This document shows, piece by piece, positions 10,717 to 23,343 of a stretch of DNA of 64,000 nt (the stretch's first letter is position 1; each line of letters opens with the position of its first letter). The translations under genes and the position numbers were made by a program. The stretch covers positions 62,001 through 126,000 of the forward strand of contig MDYQ01000019.1 in the NCBI GenBank assembly GCA_003024175.1, in the 5' to 3' direction. The notes below the pieces were generated by a model that saw only the letters and a list, made by a program, of their open reading frames with translations, ran no database searches and was not told the DNA's origin. This DNA comes from Planoprotostelium fungivorum. Lineage: Eukaryota; Evosea; Variosea; Cavosteliida; Cavosteliaceae.

Positions 10717-12838
10717 TTATAGGTTGAAATCGTAAGACTTAAACTTTCTCTTGAACTCCTCCACATGCTTTGTCTCTACATCTTTGACAACCTGACAGTT
10801 CCTCCAGTCGATGACTTCACCTCCCAATCCTAAGAGGTATACCATCACTTCTCTGTAGAGTCCATCAGCTCAACGACACATCGACATGATGGAATCGGAT
10901 GATGGATGGAAATGCGAAGATGGAACGAGAAAGATGTTCACCTGGCAAACTGGAAGGGGAAGCTCGATCCGTGATAGATGTATCTCGCATCGGGCAGCTC
11001 CAAATAGAAGTACGGCTCATCGTGATTCGGAACATACTGCACGTGATGATTAGCCCAATCATCGAGTCGTTCGCCTTCTCACATCCAAAATCGTCTCGCG
11101 TCCGTTCATCTTAGACAGACGATATCCAATCCTCTTTGCAGAGCTGATGAACGCCTCCTCGGCCTGCTCGACCACCTTGCGGCTGACTCCGACGGCCTGT
11201 CACCTCTTTAGAACCCCTCATGGTGTCCGTCTCACGTTGATGTTGCAGTGATGGATGCCTCTCATCTCGAAGAAGATGACGTCCATTCCCTTGTCTTGGT
11301 AGCACTTCTTCAGTGCTTCCTTGTATCTCTCCAGCTCTTGCTCTCCCGCCCTCCCCAGTTGTCTGTCTCTCTTTAGACGACAAGAGTTTAGACGTCTCAC
11401 TGTTGATGGACGTGATTGATGGGGATAATGAGGACGTGGTCTTGGTTGATGGGACCCTTGGGTAGGGCCATGTAGAGGTGCTCCCCAATAGAGGCGACGA
11501 GGTGGTGCTCCGCTCCGTCTTCGCCCAAGCAGAACCAGCAGGTGCCCCTGGCCTTCTTCTGTTGGCGTGACTTGTCCTCTTGCTGAGGTGCCGCGGCGGC
11601 TTGTCTCTTCGTCTGCTCTCCCCAGCGAGCGTAGCCCTTGTCTGGAGGTCGTGAGTCGATCTACAACGTTGTAGATGAGTACCTTGCTCTTTTTCGATCT
11701 TTTCAAACTCTTCCTCGTGCTTCTTCGTGGCCTTCTTTGGAGCTGCTTTGGTGGTGAAGGGGGCGTCAGGTGGTGTGTCACCCTTCAATTGGTTGTTGAT
11801 GTATTCCATGTCAATAGTAGAGATAGGGGGGATGCTCAGTGCATTGATGAACTGTTTGAGAATAAATAAATAAAGAAATTTGGGACTCACCTTGGCCTTG
11901 CTGAAAGCGGAAGCGAGGGAGTAGAACTGTGGATGGTGAGTGGTACATCTACAACGTTGTAGACGCTCACTCGAGTCAAGTCGGCGTTTGTACCGGGGGT
12001 GTTACGGTAAGCACCCTTGTCAAAGTATTCCTCACCACGAGCTGATGATGACGTCAGACACACGATGGAGATCACACATCTCATCCTCACAGGTGAAGTG
12101 GTATCTCGGCTTCACTTGTTGAGTCAACTCGGTGACATCGCTGGATGTGTCATCAGATCCATCATCTCGGATGCCCTCGGGCCACTTGGTAGTTAAGAGG
12201 ACGTCGGCACCGTTCAAGATCTCGGAAGATGCATCCTGATGATGGTCACGATGAGATGGATAAAGAGGTGTAGCTCACTCGGGCGAGAAGGGAGACGATC
12301 TGAGAGTTCTTTCCACGAGAATTGGCGTAGGCCACTTGAAAACCTTCGATGAGACGGACACCACCGCTTCCTATCGTATTCTTCAGTCTCTGTTGTGATG
12401 TATGATGTACAGATGAAAGGCGATGATGTTCGATGGTGAGATCGATCGTAGGCAATGTCATATGGATGGAAGACTCACCCAAAGCGGTCAATTTGGGGCA
12501 GACTGGCTCATCCTTGTCCTTGTTCAATTCATCGACAAAAAAGACGGGTAATGGAACTAGTTCCAGGTCAGATCTTCCTTTCCATCAGATGATCGTCTCA
12601 CGTGTGTCCTCTCCACTCTTGTATTCTGCCAATTGTTCCTCAGCTTTCTCTCTATCAGATCCCCAGAAACCACAGATGAAGAGAACGTGGAAAGGTCCGG
12701 CCTTTCCAGAGTTGAGCTCCTTCACTTTATCAAAGACCTGCTTGATATTGCCTTGAGCATCTCCACAGATGAGACTGTCGACAAGTGAGAAATGAATGAA
12801 AGAGGTTCGTGGGGGACCTACACTTTCTTGGCGCTCAT
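10717..12838 (-). CDS. CWF19L1: CWF19-like protein 1
   Basis: Homologue of human CWF19L1 and relatives of the yeast branch-lariat factor Drn1; linked to the spliceosome and debranching. Exon 1 is very short (MSAKK), then VLICGDAQGNIKQVFDKV opens the phosphoesterase-like N-domain (FHVLFICGFWGSDREKAEEQ). The middle has NTIGSGGVRLIEGFQVAYAN. The HIT-like CwfJ domain is marked by CWFCLGEDGAEHHL and DHVLIIPINHVH. CwfJ C-terminal part 2 follows (MDVIFFEMRGIHHCNINV, then PNHDEPYFYLELP and EVIDWRNCQVVKDVE). It ends at HVEEFKRKFKSYDFNL. About ten introns are present. Two carry full copies of the palindrome, which is notable because this protein's family works on intron lariats. Confidence 0.9.
11659..11676. 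repeat. Intron palindrome copy 1 (perfect, ATCTACAACGTTGTAGAT)
   Basis: Perfect 18-bp inverted repeat in a CWF19L1 intron (sense strand minus), between exons ending EKEQ and beginning DKGYARWG. The donor GTAC lies 2-3 nt before the left arm. Confidence 0.9.
11947..11964. repeat. Intron palindrome copy 2 (17 of 18)
   Basis: Second copy in CWF19L1, in the intron before FYSLASAFSKAK. The sense intron reads GTGAGC then GTCTACAACGTTGTAGAT. Confidence 0.9.
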
Positions 12839-13065
12839 GTTGTTGTATGTGATGTGATGCGATCTCTTTCTCAAAACGATCGATTGTAGACAGCTATCAG
12901 GAAAATCTATATTCTTCACTTTTATCACACTTTCACACCAACAGAGTGGTGAGGCACCCTCTTAATGTGATACCTCTCCAGCTGAAATGCGGAGAGGTGA
13001 AAGTACATCAGTCAACAACGTTCACGATGAAGAGAAGACACATCTCATTATACACTTGTAATCTA
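12839..13065. other. Spacer between NEK 3' end and CWF19L1 start
   Basis: About 230 bp between two minus-strand genes. No coding signal or recognised motif; presumably the CWF19L1 promoter and NEK 3' untranslated region. Confidence 0.5.
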
Positions 13066-15036
13066 TTACGCTATTCTCCTTCTAACGGGTGCCACTTGGG
13101 CAACCACCTTTGTTGGTGCCATCGGAACGACTGCCCTCTGATTCTATCATCCATCAGCATCACCTCCATCTCCATCTTCTACTCACAATGAGTAACTCCA
13201 ACGCCTTCTTTCTGTGTTGTATCCTCCTGATCTGCTCGGCAATGTCTACGGCAGCCGAACTCTTCTGTGGCGCCCGGTTCTCCTTATCACTCTCCCTCTT
13301 CTTCTCCTCCTCCCTCTTCACAACCTTCAAGCCCGATGATGATCTTCTGATCTCGGGCTGATGCTGGTGCTGATGTTGCATGATGGTCACTCTCTTCCTC
13401 GCTTCGGGCTGAACCGGCGCCGACATTTTGACTTCTCTCTTCACTTCACGTGTTGGAGGGTAAGCGTGACGGACTGGCTGAGCTGATGGACGTGAGATGG
13501 CTGAGATGACACGTGGAGCGGGTGGCTCTTGAGGTCTCGTCGGTGGTTGCACCTTCTTCTGTTCTTGCGATCTCCTGATGATGCCATCATCGTGCAGCCG
13601 AGGGCGTGACACGCGATCGACTGCAGCCTGTGCTTTCACTTTCCTCTCGTATTCTTCTACTTTCTTCTCGTTCTCCAATTGTTTCTGTCTCAACACTTGC
13701 AGCCTCTCTCGAATGAGCTCGATGTTATCCCGTGGCGACATCTTTGCCTCTGGAACAGACAGACGAGGTGCAGGCTTCGCTTCCAAGTTCAACTTGACCT
13801 CTGCGGGTGGGTGAGAGTGTCTGGGGCGCGAGCTGGTCGATCTAGACGATGTCTCTCCTTCTTGTTCGAGCATCTTGATGGGTGCCTCTTTAAACAACTG
13901 CGTGGCGCCGGGGTAGCAGGCGCGGGGGAGCTGGTTCTGCAGCCCGAGGAGATTCCGAGGGACTTTGATCGTGTCGACAAAGGGGTGAGGCTCGCTGACG
14001 GGCTGTGATACGTATTTGGCATGGACGTCGCCGGGTAAGAGGTCCAATCTCTTCTTGACATCGTCCATTAATAAGATCTGGGATACGGTGGGCCTTCTCC
14101 TTGGCTCGACTTCCAGCAGCCGTTGGACCATGTTCTTCAGGTCGGTCGAGTAGGCGGAAGAGATAGAGGTGTATCTCCCCGTGGTGATCTTCTGAGCGAG
14201 AGCCTTGGGTGAATCGGCGACGAATGGGTGACGGAAGGTGATGAGCTCATACAGGACACATCTGAGGGATCTTCAGAGATGATGGAGGAGACAGTCTCAC
14301 CCGAGAGACCACACGTCACTCTTTGCATCGTAGGGTTGTCTCTTCCAGATCTCCGGGCTGATGTAGTAGGGGGTACCCACTTGGGTCTTTGTCATACCGG
14401 CCTTGAGCAGTTTGGCCACACCGAGATCACCGATCTGGACAATGTTGTCTTTACCGAGGAAGATGTTTTGAGTCTTGAGATCCTGAGATGGTGAGGACGG
14501 TGCGAGATGAGGTGAGAACTCACTCTGTGTAAGATGCGGTGACTGTGAATGGCCTCCAAGCCGATGCAGATCTGGATGAAATAAGACCAGACGGTAGATT
14601 CGGGTAAGAGAGCCGACCCTCTCTTCTTGAGCAGGGAATGGAGGTCGCCATTCTCAGCAAATTTTGTGATCTGTTGGGTTCATTGAGCTTGGATGAGACT
14701 GATTGATGGACTCACGATACAAAGTTTGTCGTCCTCGAAAAAGGACTCGCAATACCGGATGACTGAGAAGTGACGAACGGAGGCTAGAATGCGGACTTCG
14801 TTGACTGCTTCTTCTCTGTTATCCAATCAGATGCCAAAAACGGTTGTGCACAATCACCTCTCGGCTTGACTCATGTATCGAATCTGAACCTCTTTCAAGG
14901 CGTATTCTCGATTATCAGAGCGTCTGACTACCTGATAGACGGTTCCAAAGCTTCCCTGGAAGATGTAAGCCGCGAGCTTCGATTCAGGACTCACCTTGCC
15001 AAGGAACTTGACTTTACGGAAAGCATCTAAACCCAT
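13066..15036 (-). CDS. NIMA-related (NEK) serine/threonine kinase
   Basis: NEK kinases act in mitosis, centrosomes and cilia. MGLDAFRKVKFLGK joins GSFGTVYQVVRRSDNREYAL (glycine loop, then the catalytic lysine in ALKEV). HRILHRDLKTQNIFLG is the active catalytic loop. The metal motif is DLG rather than DFG, common in NEKs, and the activation segment is TQVGTPYYISPEIW. C-terminal to the kinase are a coiled coil (IRERLQVLRQKQLENEKKVE) and a basic, Pro-rich tail. A simple reading stops at 13160-13162. A phase-0 GTGAGT...CAG intron instead joins LELLI to RAVVPMAPTKVVAQVAP and a stop at 13066-13068; I prefer this longer end. Confidence 0.87.
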
Positions 15037-15317
15037 GAGCCTCCTGTTTTTGGTTTACGTTGAGAATAGACAGCTCGTCGTTTTGAACTCAACCGAAAGC
15101 GCGGGAAACTGGACATCTACAATTGCGTATGCTCGTTTTGTGGAATCTATCGTTACAGGCTGGAAGCATTTCCACAACAGACGAAACGTCACATCACAAT
15201 CTCATCATTACCTCATTGATCCACTCTGTGATCCACTGAACTCCTCTCAACAGACATCCTCCATCATTCATTGAACGTCCCATCCATCCAATCACATCGT
15301 CAATGCACATGTATCTA

Positions 15318-18300
15318 TTAGAAATCCGAATGCATGAACTGCAGGTTCGGTTGGGCCTTCTCCTTCTCGTCTTCGAGTTCGTTCGTGATGGGCTCCTTCC
15401 AGTAGTTCCACTGGTTCCACTCTTCCCCCGCATCTGGCCCTCCCGTGCGTCTGACGGGGAACATCTCGTTGACCATGTCGTTCAGCGTACCGAAGCTGAT
15501 ACAGTCAATCTACAACGTTGTAGATGGATGCCTCACGTCTTCTTGTACGTGTAATTGACGATGCTGAGCTCTCCCTTGTAGTTGATGGTGAAGATCTTAC
15601 CTAGTGGAATCCCCACGGTGCGGTACGATAATGCGTCCTATTCGAGGTCAATCTACATCGTTGTAGACGATCGAATTACCGTGTTACGGTTTCCAAATCC
15701 GGCGTAAAAGGGTTGACTATCTGGCGGGAACAGACTCTTGATGTCCTTCAGACACGCGATCTTGAATTCCTCCGGCCTCCTTAATATTACCTGCCCACGT
15801 CACTACGAGATTTCACCGAAATTCCGCCGAGATTCACCTCGTTGTTGAAGGCAGTGAGAAGACGATTGGGAGATAAGAAGACGGGACCGATCGGCATCAA
15901 GATGTCACCCTGCTTCAGCGTGTTGATGTAGCCCTTGGTCAAACTCGCCTGGCCGATGGCCCTCGAAGTCAGATACAGCATGTGGTAATTGTTCGATCTA
16001 CAACGAGTCAGTGTCGGGTTGTAGACGGACGACCCACTTGATGTTCGAGTAGAGGGACACCACGCCAGAGTGGGACCAGTCCCTACCCATGATTGGTAGG
16101 ATCTGTCCAAAGACATCGGATTTTGTGATGGTGCCGTCGATGTCAGAGATGACGATCTTGTCATCTCTGCCCCACAAATAGATCATCGATCGAACCTGAG
16201 AAGGTGTCAGACGAGAGATCTCGCGGAAATTTCGTCACCTCGCGGACGCCTTGTAAGGAACTGGAGACTCTGAATCGGATGCTGTTCTGGCCGGGTTGTA
16301 GATTCATCGCTTTCTATCGAGGTGTGAGAAGAGAGAAATTTCCGTGAAATCTCACCAACTGCTCGGGGGTGGGTCTGAGACTCTTTCGAATGAATACTTC
16401 CTTCGTCTTGACAACCTTCTCGTTACCCTTCTCGTCCGTCGTGACCGTTGTAGATCCATCTTTGGGACCTTGTCCCAAATTGACACTGCCGGGTCGAGAT
16501 CCCGTTCCCTCCTTCAGATTCGTCGACGACCTGCCCACGTAAATTGAAATCTCCGCGAGATCTCTCACCTCGACCAGGGCCAACCCCACCTCGCCTTCTT
16601 CTGTCCCTTTCCGTACGTCTTCTCCAATCTCTCTACCACTGCGGGCTCCAATGGTTTCTTATAAGCCAACGCAGAGATAACGATGGGTCCGGCGATGGTC
16701 CACGGGTACAGCCTTCCGTTCAATTTGACCACGGTGTTGTTGTCCGAAATCACTTCTGGGTTCTTTGAAAATTCCTCATGGCTGATGAGATTCTGAGAGA
16801 ATATCTTCTCGTAGTCCTGGGTGGGTCAGGGTGATGACGTGGCGTGACGTCATACCTTGGGTAGCTCGCCGGAGGTGGAGAAGAGGATGTTACCGCAGCG
16901 AGAGAATTGGACTTTGATGTTGTTCAGATCTTCCGTATCGATGACGAGGGGTGGAGGGGACATCACGCTTCCCTCCGGTGTTCCCGCTGGAGGAGGTCAG
17001 AATTCGGAAAGTCGGAAAGTTGGAATCAGGAAAGTCGGAAGGTATACTCACAGGGTGAGAAGCTCTGCTGCTTGGTGGGGATGAGAAGTCCAGGTCCCGG
17101 TGGAGATGTAGAAGGTGAAGTCTGGCGTGACAAGTGAACCTGCCCCACGTCAACCTTTTGTCCCACGATGTCTCCACACCTCCTCCCTCATTTTAGAGAG
17201 CAAGTTGGGTTCCATTCCTTCGTCAAAGTGTTCGAATATCTCTGAATCGGCTCGGGTGATGGCGGCCGCTCTCGAGCTGACCGGTGTATCTTCGTTGGAA
17301 TCTCCGTGAGTTTTCTCTGACTTTTGCGATTTGGGCACGACGGTCTCCTCCACGATCACCTTCTCACGTCAATCTGAGACGAAATTTCGAGGAATTTTCA
17401 CCTTCTTGGCGATGATCGGATCTTCTATACCCAACAGCGTCCTGAAATCTCCGTGAATTTTTACACCCTCTCCCACCCTCACCTCTCGTACAGACTCTTA
17501 TTTTGCTCCCTCTCGGACTCAGGCTCCAGCACCTTGTGTGCCTGCTCTATCTTCTTCTCTTCCACTCTCTCTTGTGCCCTGATGGTCGCCTCTTCGAACT
17601 CTTTATCCTCCACCGGCGCTCCCTCCTCATCACTCGCAGACGCGAAGACCTGATGACGTCACGCCACGTCACGCCACGTCATCATCTCACGTCGTTCTCG
17701 TTGTCTTCTCCGTCACTGCTCAGGGCGCTGCCCAAATTTTCATTGTCTGAGCCATCCTCTTCCAATTGAAAGACGGTCGTGTCTTTGCTCGTCTTCTCTG
17801 TGTCAGAAGCACCACCTGGATGGACGGTGAGGGGTGGAACGAATATTCGTGCCCACCGGGTCGGACGAGGTAGTGAGGCTCCAGGTCTGGGTTGGCCTGG
17901 AAGATTCTAAAGATAGATCCCATCTTTCCCGTCCAGCTCTTGCTCTGTCGGTTGTTGGGTGAAGCCTTCTCGGCCTCGACCTTCTCTTTAAAATGGATTA
18001 AAATGATTTATTCTCTCGTATCACTCACTCTCTTCCTTCTTCTCTTCCTTCTTCTCTTCCTTCTTCTCTTCCTTCTTCTCCTCTTTCTTCTCCTCTGGCT
18101 TGAGGATAGTGTCTCTGGATTCAGATGCAGGGCTGAGGATGGGTGGAGAGCTGGCCTCTATGGCAACTCCCTTCTCATCTTTGCGGATGGAAGGTAAACT
18201 GCCCCACGTCCACAAGTAGTGGTATCCCTTCTTCTGAGTGAAGTCAGATTACAACGAGCCAAGGATGAATTCTCACCGGTTCACTGGTGGGTAAGGACTC

Positions 18301-18988
18301 GGATGATGTGGTGTGATAGACATCGGGATCACTCGATGTCGTTCTTGGCTTCAAGTCATCCTGTGCAGGAGCGGACTCTGATTGATTGTAAGGAGGGAAG
18401 GAGGATATGTACTCACTGGGTCTATCATTCGCCATCACTTGTTCCAATTTAGAGGTGAGTGTCTGCATCTGATCCTCGCTAAATGACTCGTTCTCTTCAA
18501 CGGCGAGATCGATGCTGTCCATGAGTCCCTGTGTCTGTGAGTACGAAAATGTAGGTAGCTGTCACGACGTACGTTTGGGGGTGAAGCCAAAGGAGAGACA
18601 GCGGCCGATTTTGATACTGGTTCCTGCGGGGATGAGATGTAATCCCAGAATGATACAAAGAATAACCACTCACGTCGGTCGTCTCTAAGAAATAAGCTTC
18701 TCCAGCTCGTCCCAATCTCATGTTGAGGTCGATCTCTTTATCATTGATAAAGATGGTGATCTGTAAATCGTAAGCCCCATTATCTCAGAGATCGATCTTC
18801 TAAACAGTCACCGTCTTCTCGGATGGATTGATCAAGTGAAACTTTCCAAAACGAACGTGAAATGGAGTGGACTTTAGCAATCCATCCTCCTGGGGAACGA
18901 CGACGATGTCTATAGAGCCGCTGAGGGTTGCGGCATTAATGTTGAGGACATTGTGCATGCCATCGAGGAGACTCTCCACATAGTTCAT
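15318..18988 (-). CDS. Lipin, phosphatidate phosphatase
   Basis: Mg-dependent phosphatidate phosphatase making diacylglycerol at ER and nuclear membranes, also linked to transcription in animals and yeast. The N-LIP domain starts [20 protein letters not shown] and continues through [16 protein letters not shown] and [13 protein letters not shown], then [16 protein letters not shown]. The long middle is charged and disordered, with K/E repeats at about 18030-18100. The C-LIP domain has the catalytic DIDGT motif ([20 protein letters not shown]) and the conserved [19 protein letters not shown]. The C-terminus is QFMHSDF. The gene carries about 15-20 short introns, several with the palindrome (15508, 15651, 15996) and many with GAAATTTC-type repeats. 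ATG 18988 is chosen because it matches the universal lipin start; an in-frame codon at 19051 would add non-conserved residues. Confidence 0.93.
15508..15525. repeat. Intron palindrome copy 3 (perfect)
   Basis: Perfect copy in a lipin intron. In the sense (minus) direction the right arm runs directly into TTGAC, 10 nt before the acceptor region: GTTGTAGATTGACTGTATC. Confidence 0.9.
15651..15668. repeat. Intron palindrome copy 4 (near-perfect)
   Basis: Second lipin copy, 16 of 18 positions. The sense intron reads GTCTACAACGATGTAGATTG, followed by ACC, again with TTGAC adjoining the right arm. Confidence 0.88.
15996..16026. repeat. Intron palindrome copy 5 (gapped hairpin)
   Basis: Left and right arms are separated by a 12-nt loop in a third lipin intron. 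In the sense direction the right arm GTTGTAG appears to supply the 3' splice-site AG itself, joining to SNNYHMLYL-coding sequence. Confidence 0.75.
18025..18105 (-). repeat. Coding K/E tandem repeat in lipin linker
   Basis: About five copies of a 15-bp unit (CTTCTTCTCTTCCTT on the plus strand) encode EEKKE repeats in the disordered middle of lipin. Confidence 0.8.
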
Positions 18989-19104
18989 CGCGATGCGGCT
19001 GCCCCTCCTTTTCTGTTCCGGCTGCCGAGGTCTTGTCATCCATTCGCCCACGAAATTTCGCCCCCTTAACCTCTACAACACGTAAGACGCAGCTACACGA
19101 AGAG

Positions 19105-19470
19105 ATGAACAGAGTCGGTTTCCGTTTCGAAGTCTTTGGAAAGGTACAAGGTCAGTTGTGACAGTCACGTTCTATACCGATGATCATGTAGGTGTGTGCT
19201 TTCGAGCTTCGACCGTGGATAAAGCGAGAGACTTGAAGCTACGTGGTTGGGTGAGAAACACAAACAGAGACACAGTCGAGGGTGAAGTCGAAGGTGATCC
19301 AAACCAATTGGAAAGAATGTGATGTTCGATGATGATGGCGTTTACAGCTGACAGACAACAGGAAGAAGTGGCTATCGACGGAAGGATCGAAATACAGTCG
19401 CATCGATCGTTGTGAGACGGAAGATTACGCAGAATCGAAACACACGAGCGGTGCATTTTCTCGACGATGA
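19105..19470 (+). CDS. Acylphosphatase
   Basis: Small cytosolic enzyme hydrolysing acyl-phosphate bonds. Three short exons must be joined. MNRVGFRFEVFGKVQG comes from exon 1. After a GTCAG...TAG intron comes VCFRASTVDKARDLKLRGWV, with the catalytic arginine in the VQGVCFR loop and the catalytic asparagine in WVRNT. EGEVEGDPNQLERM then joins across a 43-nt intron to KKWLSTEGSKYSRIDRCE. The protein has about 93 residues, normal for the family. The last residues (AESKHTSGAFSRR) diverge from the usual F-x-I-x-Y end. It lies between lipin and the CaMK-type kinase on the opposite strand. Each exon alone is too short to look like a gene. Confidence 0.88.
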
Positions 19471-19555
19471 TCTCTCCCTCGATTGACGTGACACAGGCTT
19501 CGAGCAGAGACGGTGAGAGAGGAGAAATAAAACGAAATAAATTAAGTCCCTCTAT

Positions 19556-21005
<1,450 letters not shown>

Positions 21006-21129
21006 GATTGCGGCTTTGCAACCGATAGGTTGACCGAAAAATGATGATGCGAAGCGGAAAACAACACAACATCAAACGGCAGGATCGCTAACAAAGATTG
21101 TGAAATTCGCACACTCGATTGGAACACAC

Positions 21130-21982
21130 ATGTTCAAGAATACATTTCAATCGGGGATACTTTCTCTCTTCTATAGCTTTGGGTGAGAATGAGGACGGTT
21201 CGTGTGGTGTAGTAATGCGAAATGTCAGGACGAAACCACTAGAACTGTGGGATATACACGGTGAGAAAGTATCCAATAACGATTCTGATCGTATCAGCAC
21301 AAGATGGACACATCACGATGACGATTGATGACGAGATTAGAGGGCCAGTCTTAGAGATTCTAGCCAAAGAGGAGAAGGGGATCATTACAAACTACATCAC
21401 ATCCCCGGCCGATCCTACTAAAACATTATCACTCAAGCTCCCCTTCTTGGTTCTGCAGATGAAAAACGTAAGCAAAGCATCATTGTCACTGCTCGGTCAT
21501 CGCCCTATCTCTTTCAACATCATCAAAGAATGATCATCCCAACACACAGACGACATCTCCCAGGCCACCACTTTTCTCCCTTCCTCCTTCCTCCTCTTAC
21601 TCCCATCAGATGAACTCACCCTTCTCATTGGAAATCACGACCATCGATGACAAACGGCAAGAGAGACGATTCCGCATCTCGACATTCCAAGTGATGCATC
21701 TCGATGATATCTCCTCCTCATCTTCGGCAGAGGAAACCGAAAGTCACATCACAACTCTGTGCTCTGCCCTGCTATCTCAGTCTGGGTTGGAATCATCTCG
21801 TCATCGATCTCAATCAACTGAGCACGAGGGCTTACAACAGCGGCCACGTAGAGACGAACGACATACAGATACACGGTAACTGTCGATTGAGAAGAGTCTA
21901 CTTCTCTGACAAGATGTATGCTGAGGAAGACTTGTCCCCAGAGTTCACCCTCTTCGCGACAGACATCAGCAATGTGCCGTGA
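21130..21982 (+). CDS. CFAP20: CFAP20 / BUG22 cilia- and flagella-associated protein
   Basis: Conserved inner-junction protein of ciliary doublet microtubules, also centriolar and nuclear in some species. Exons read MFKNTFQSGILSLFYSFG, then TKPLELWDIH, GHITMTIDDEIRGPVLEILA, ITNYITSPADPTKTLSLKLP with FLVLQMKN, then RRFRISTFQ and RKPKVTSQLCALP. GWNHLVIDLNQLSTRAYNSG, HGNCRLRRVYFSDKMYAEED and PEFTLFATDISNVP complete it. Five short introns all keep frame. The family is one of the most conserved among ciliated eukaryotes; this copy is somewhat divergent, for example VTSQLCALP where VKPFICTMP is usual. Confidence 0.93.
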
Positions 21983-22172
21983 CATCATCTCCCATCACAC
22001 ATCATGTTGACCCAAACACAGACGCGAAAGAAGGAAGAAGACGAGGGAGTCACAACTTTCCCTCTCTTTCAGAAACCAAACAACAGCTCGAAAAGATGAA
22101 GAATAAATTTGTCGAGAACTTCCATGTATTGAGATAGACCATGCAGGTATCCAATAGAGGGATACACACACT

Positions 22173-23343
<1,171 letters not shown>

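Noticed and set aside
16290-16304. GTTGTAG half-palindrome in lipin
   Set aside because: It lies in an exon and encodes NLQPGQN in a conserved-looking stretch, so it is probably chance codon use.
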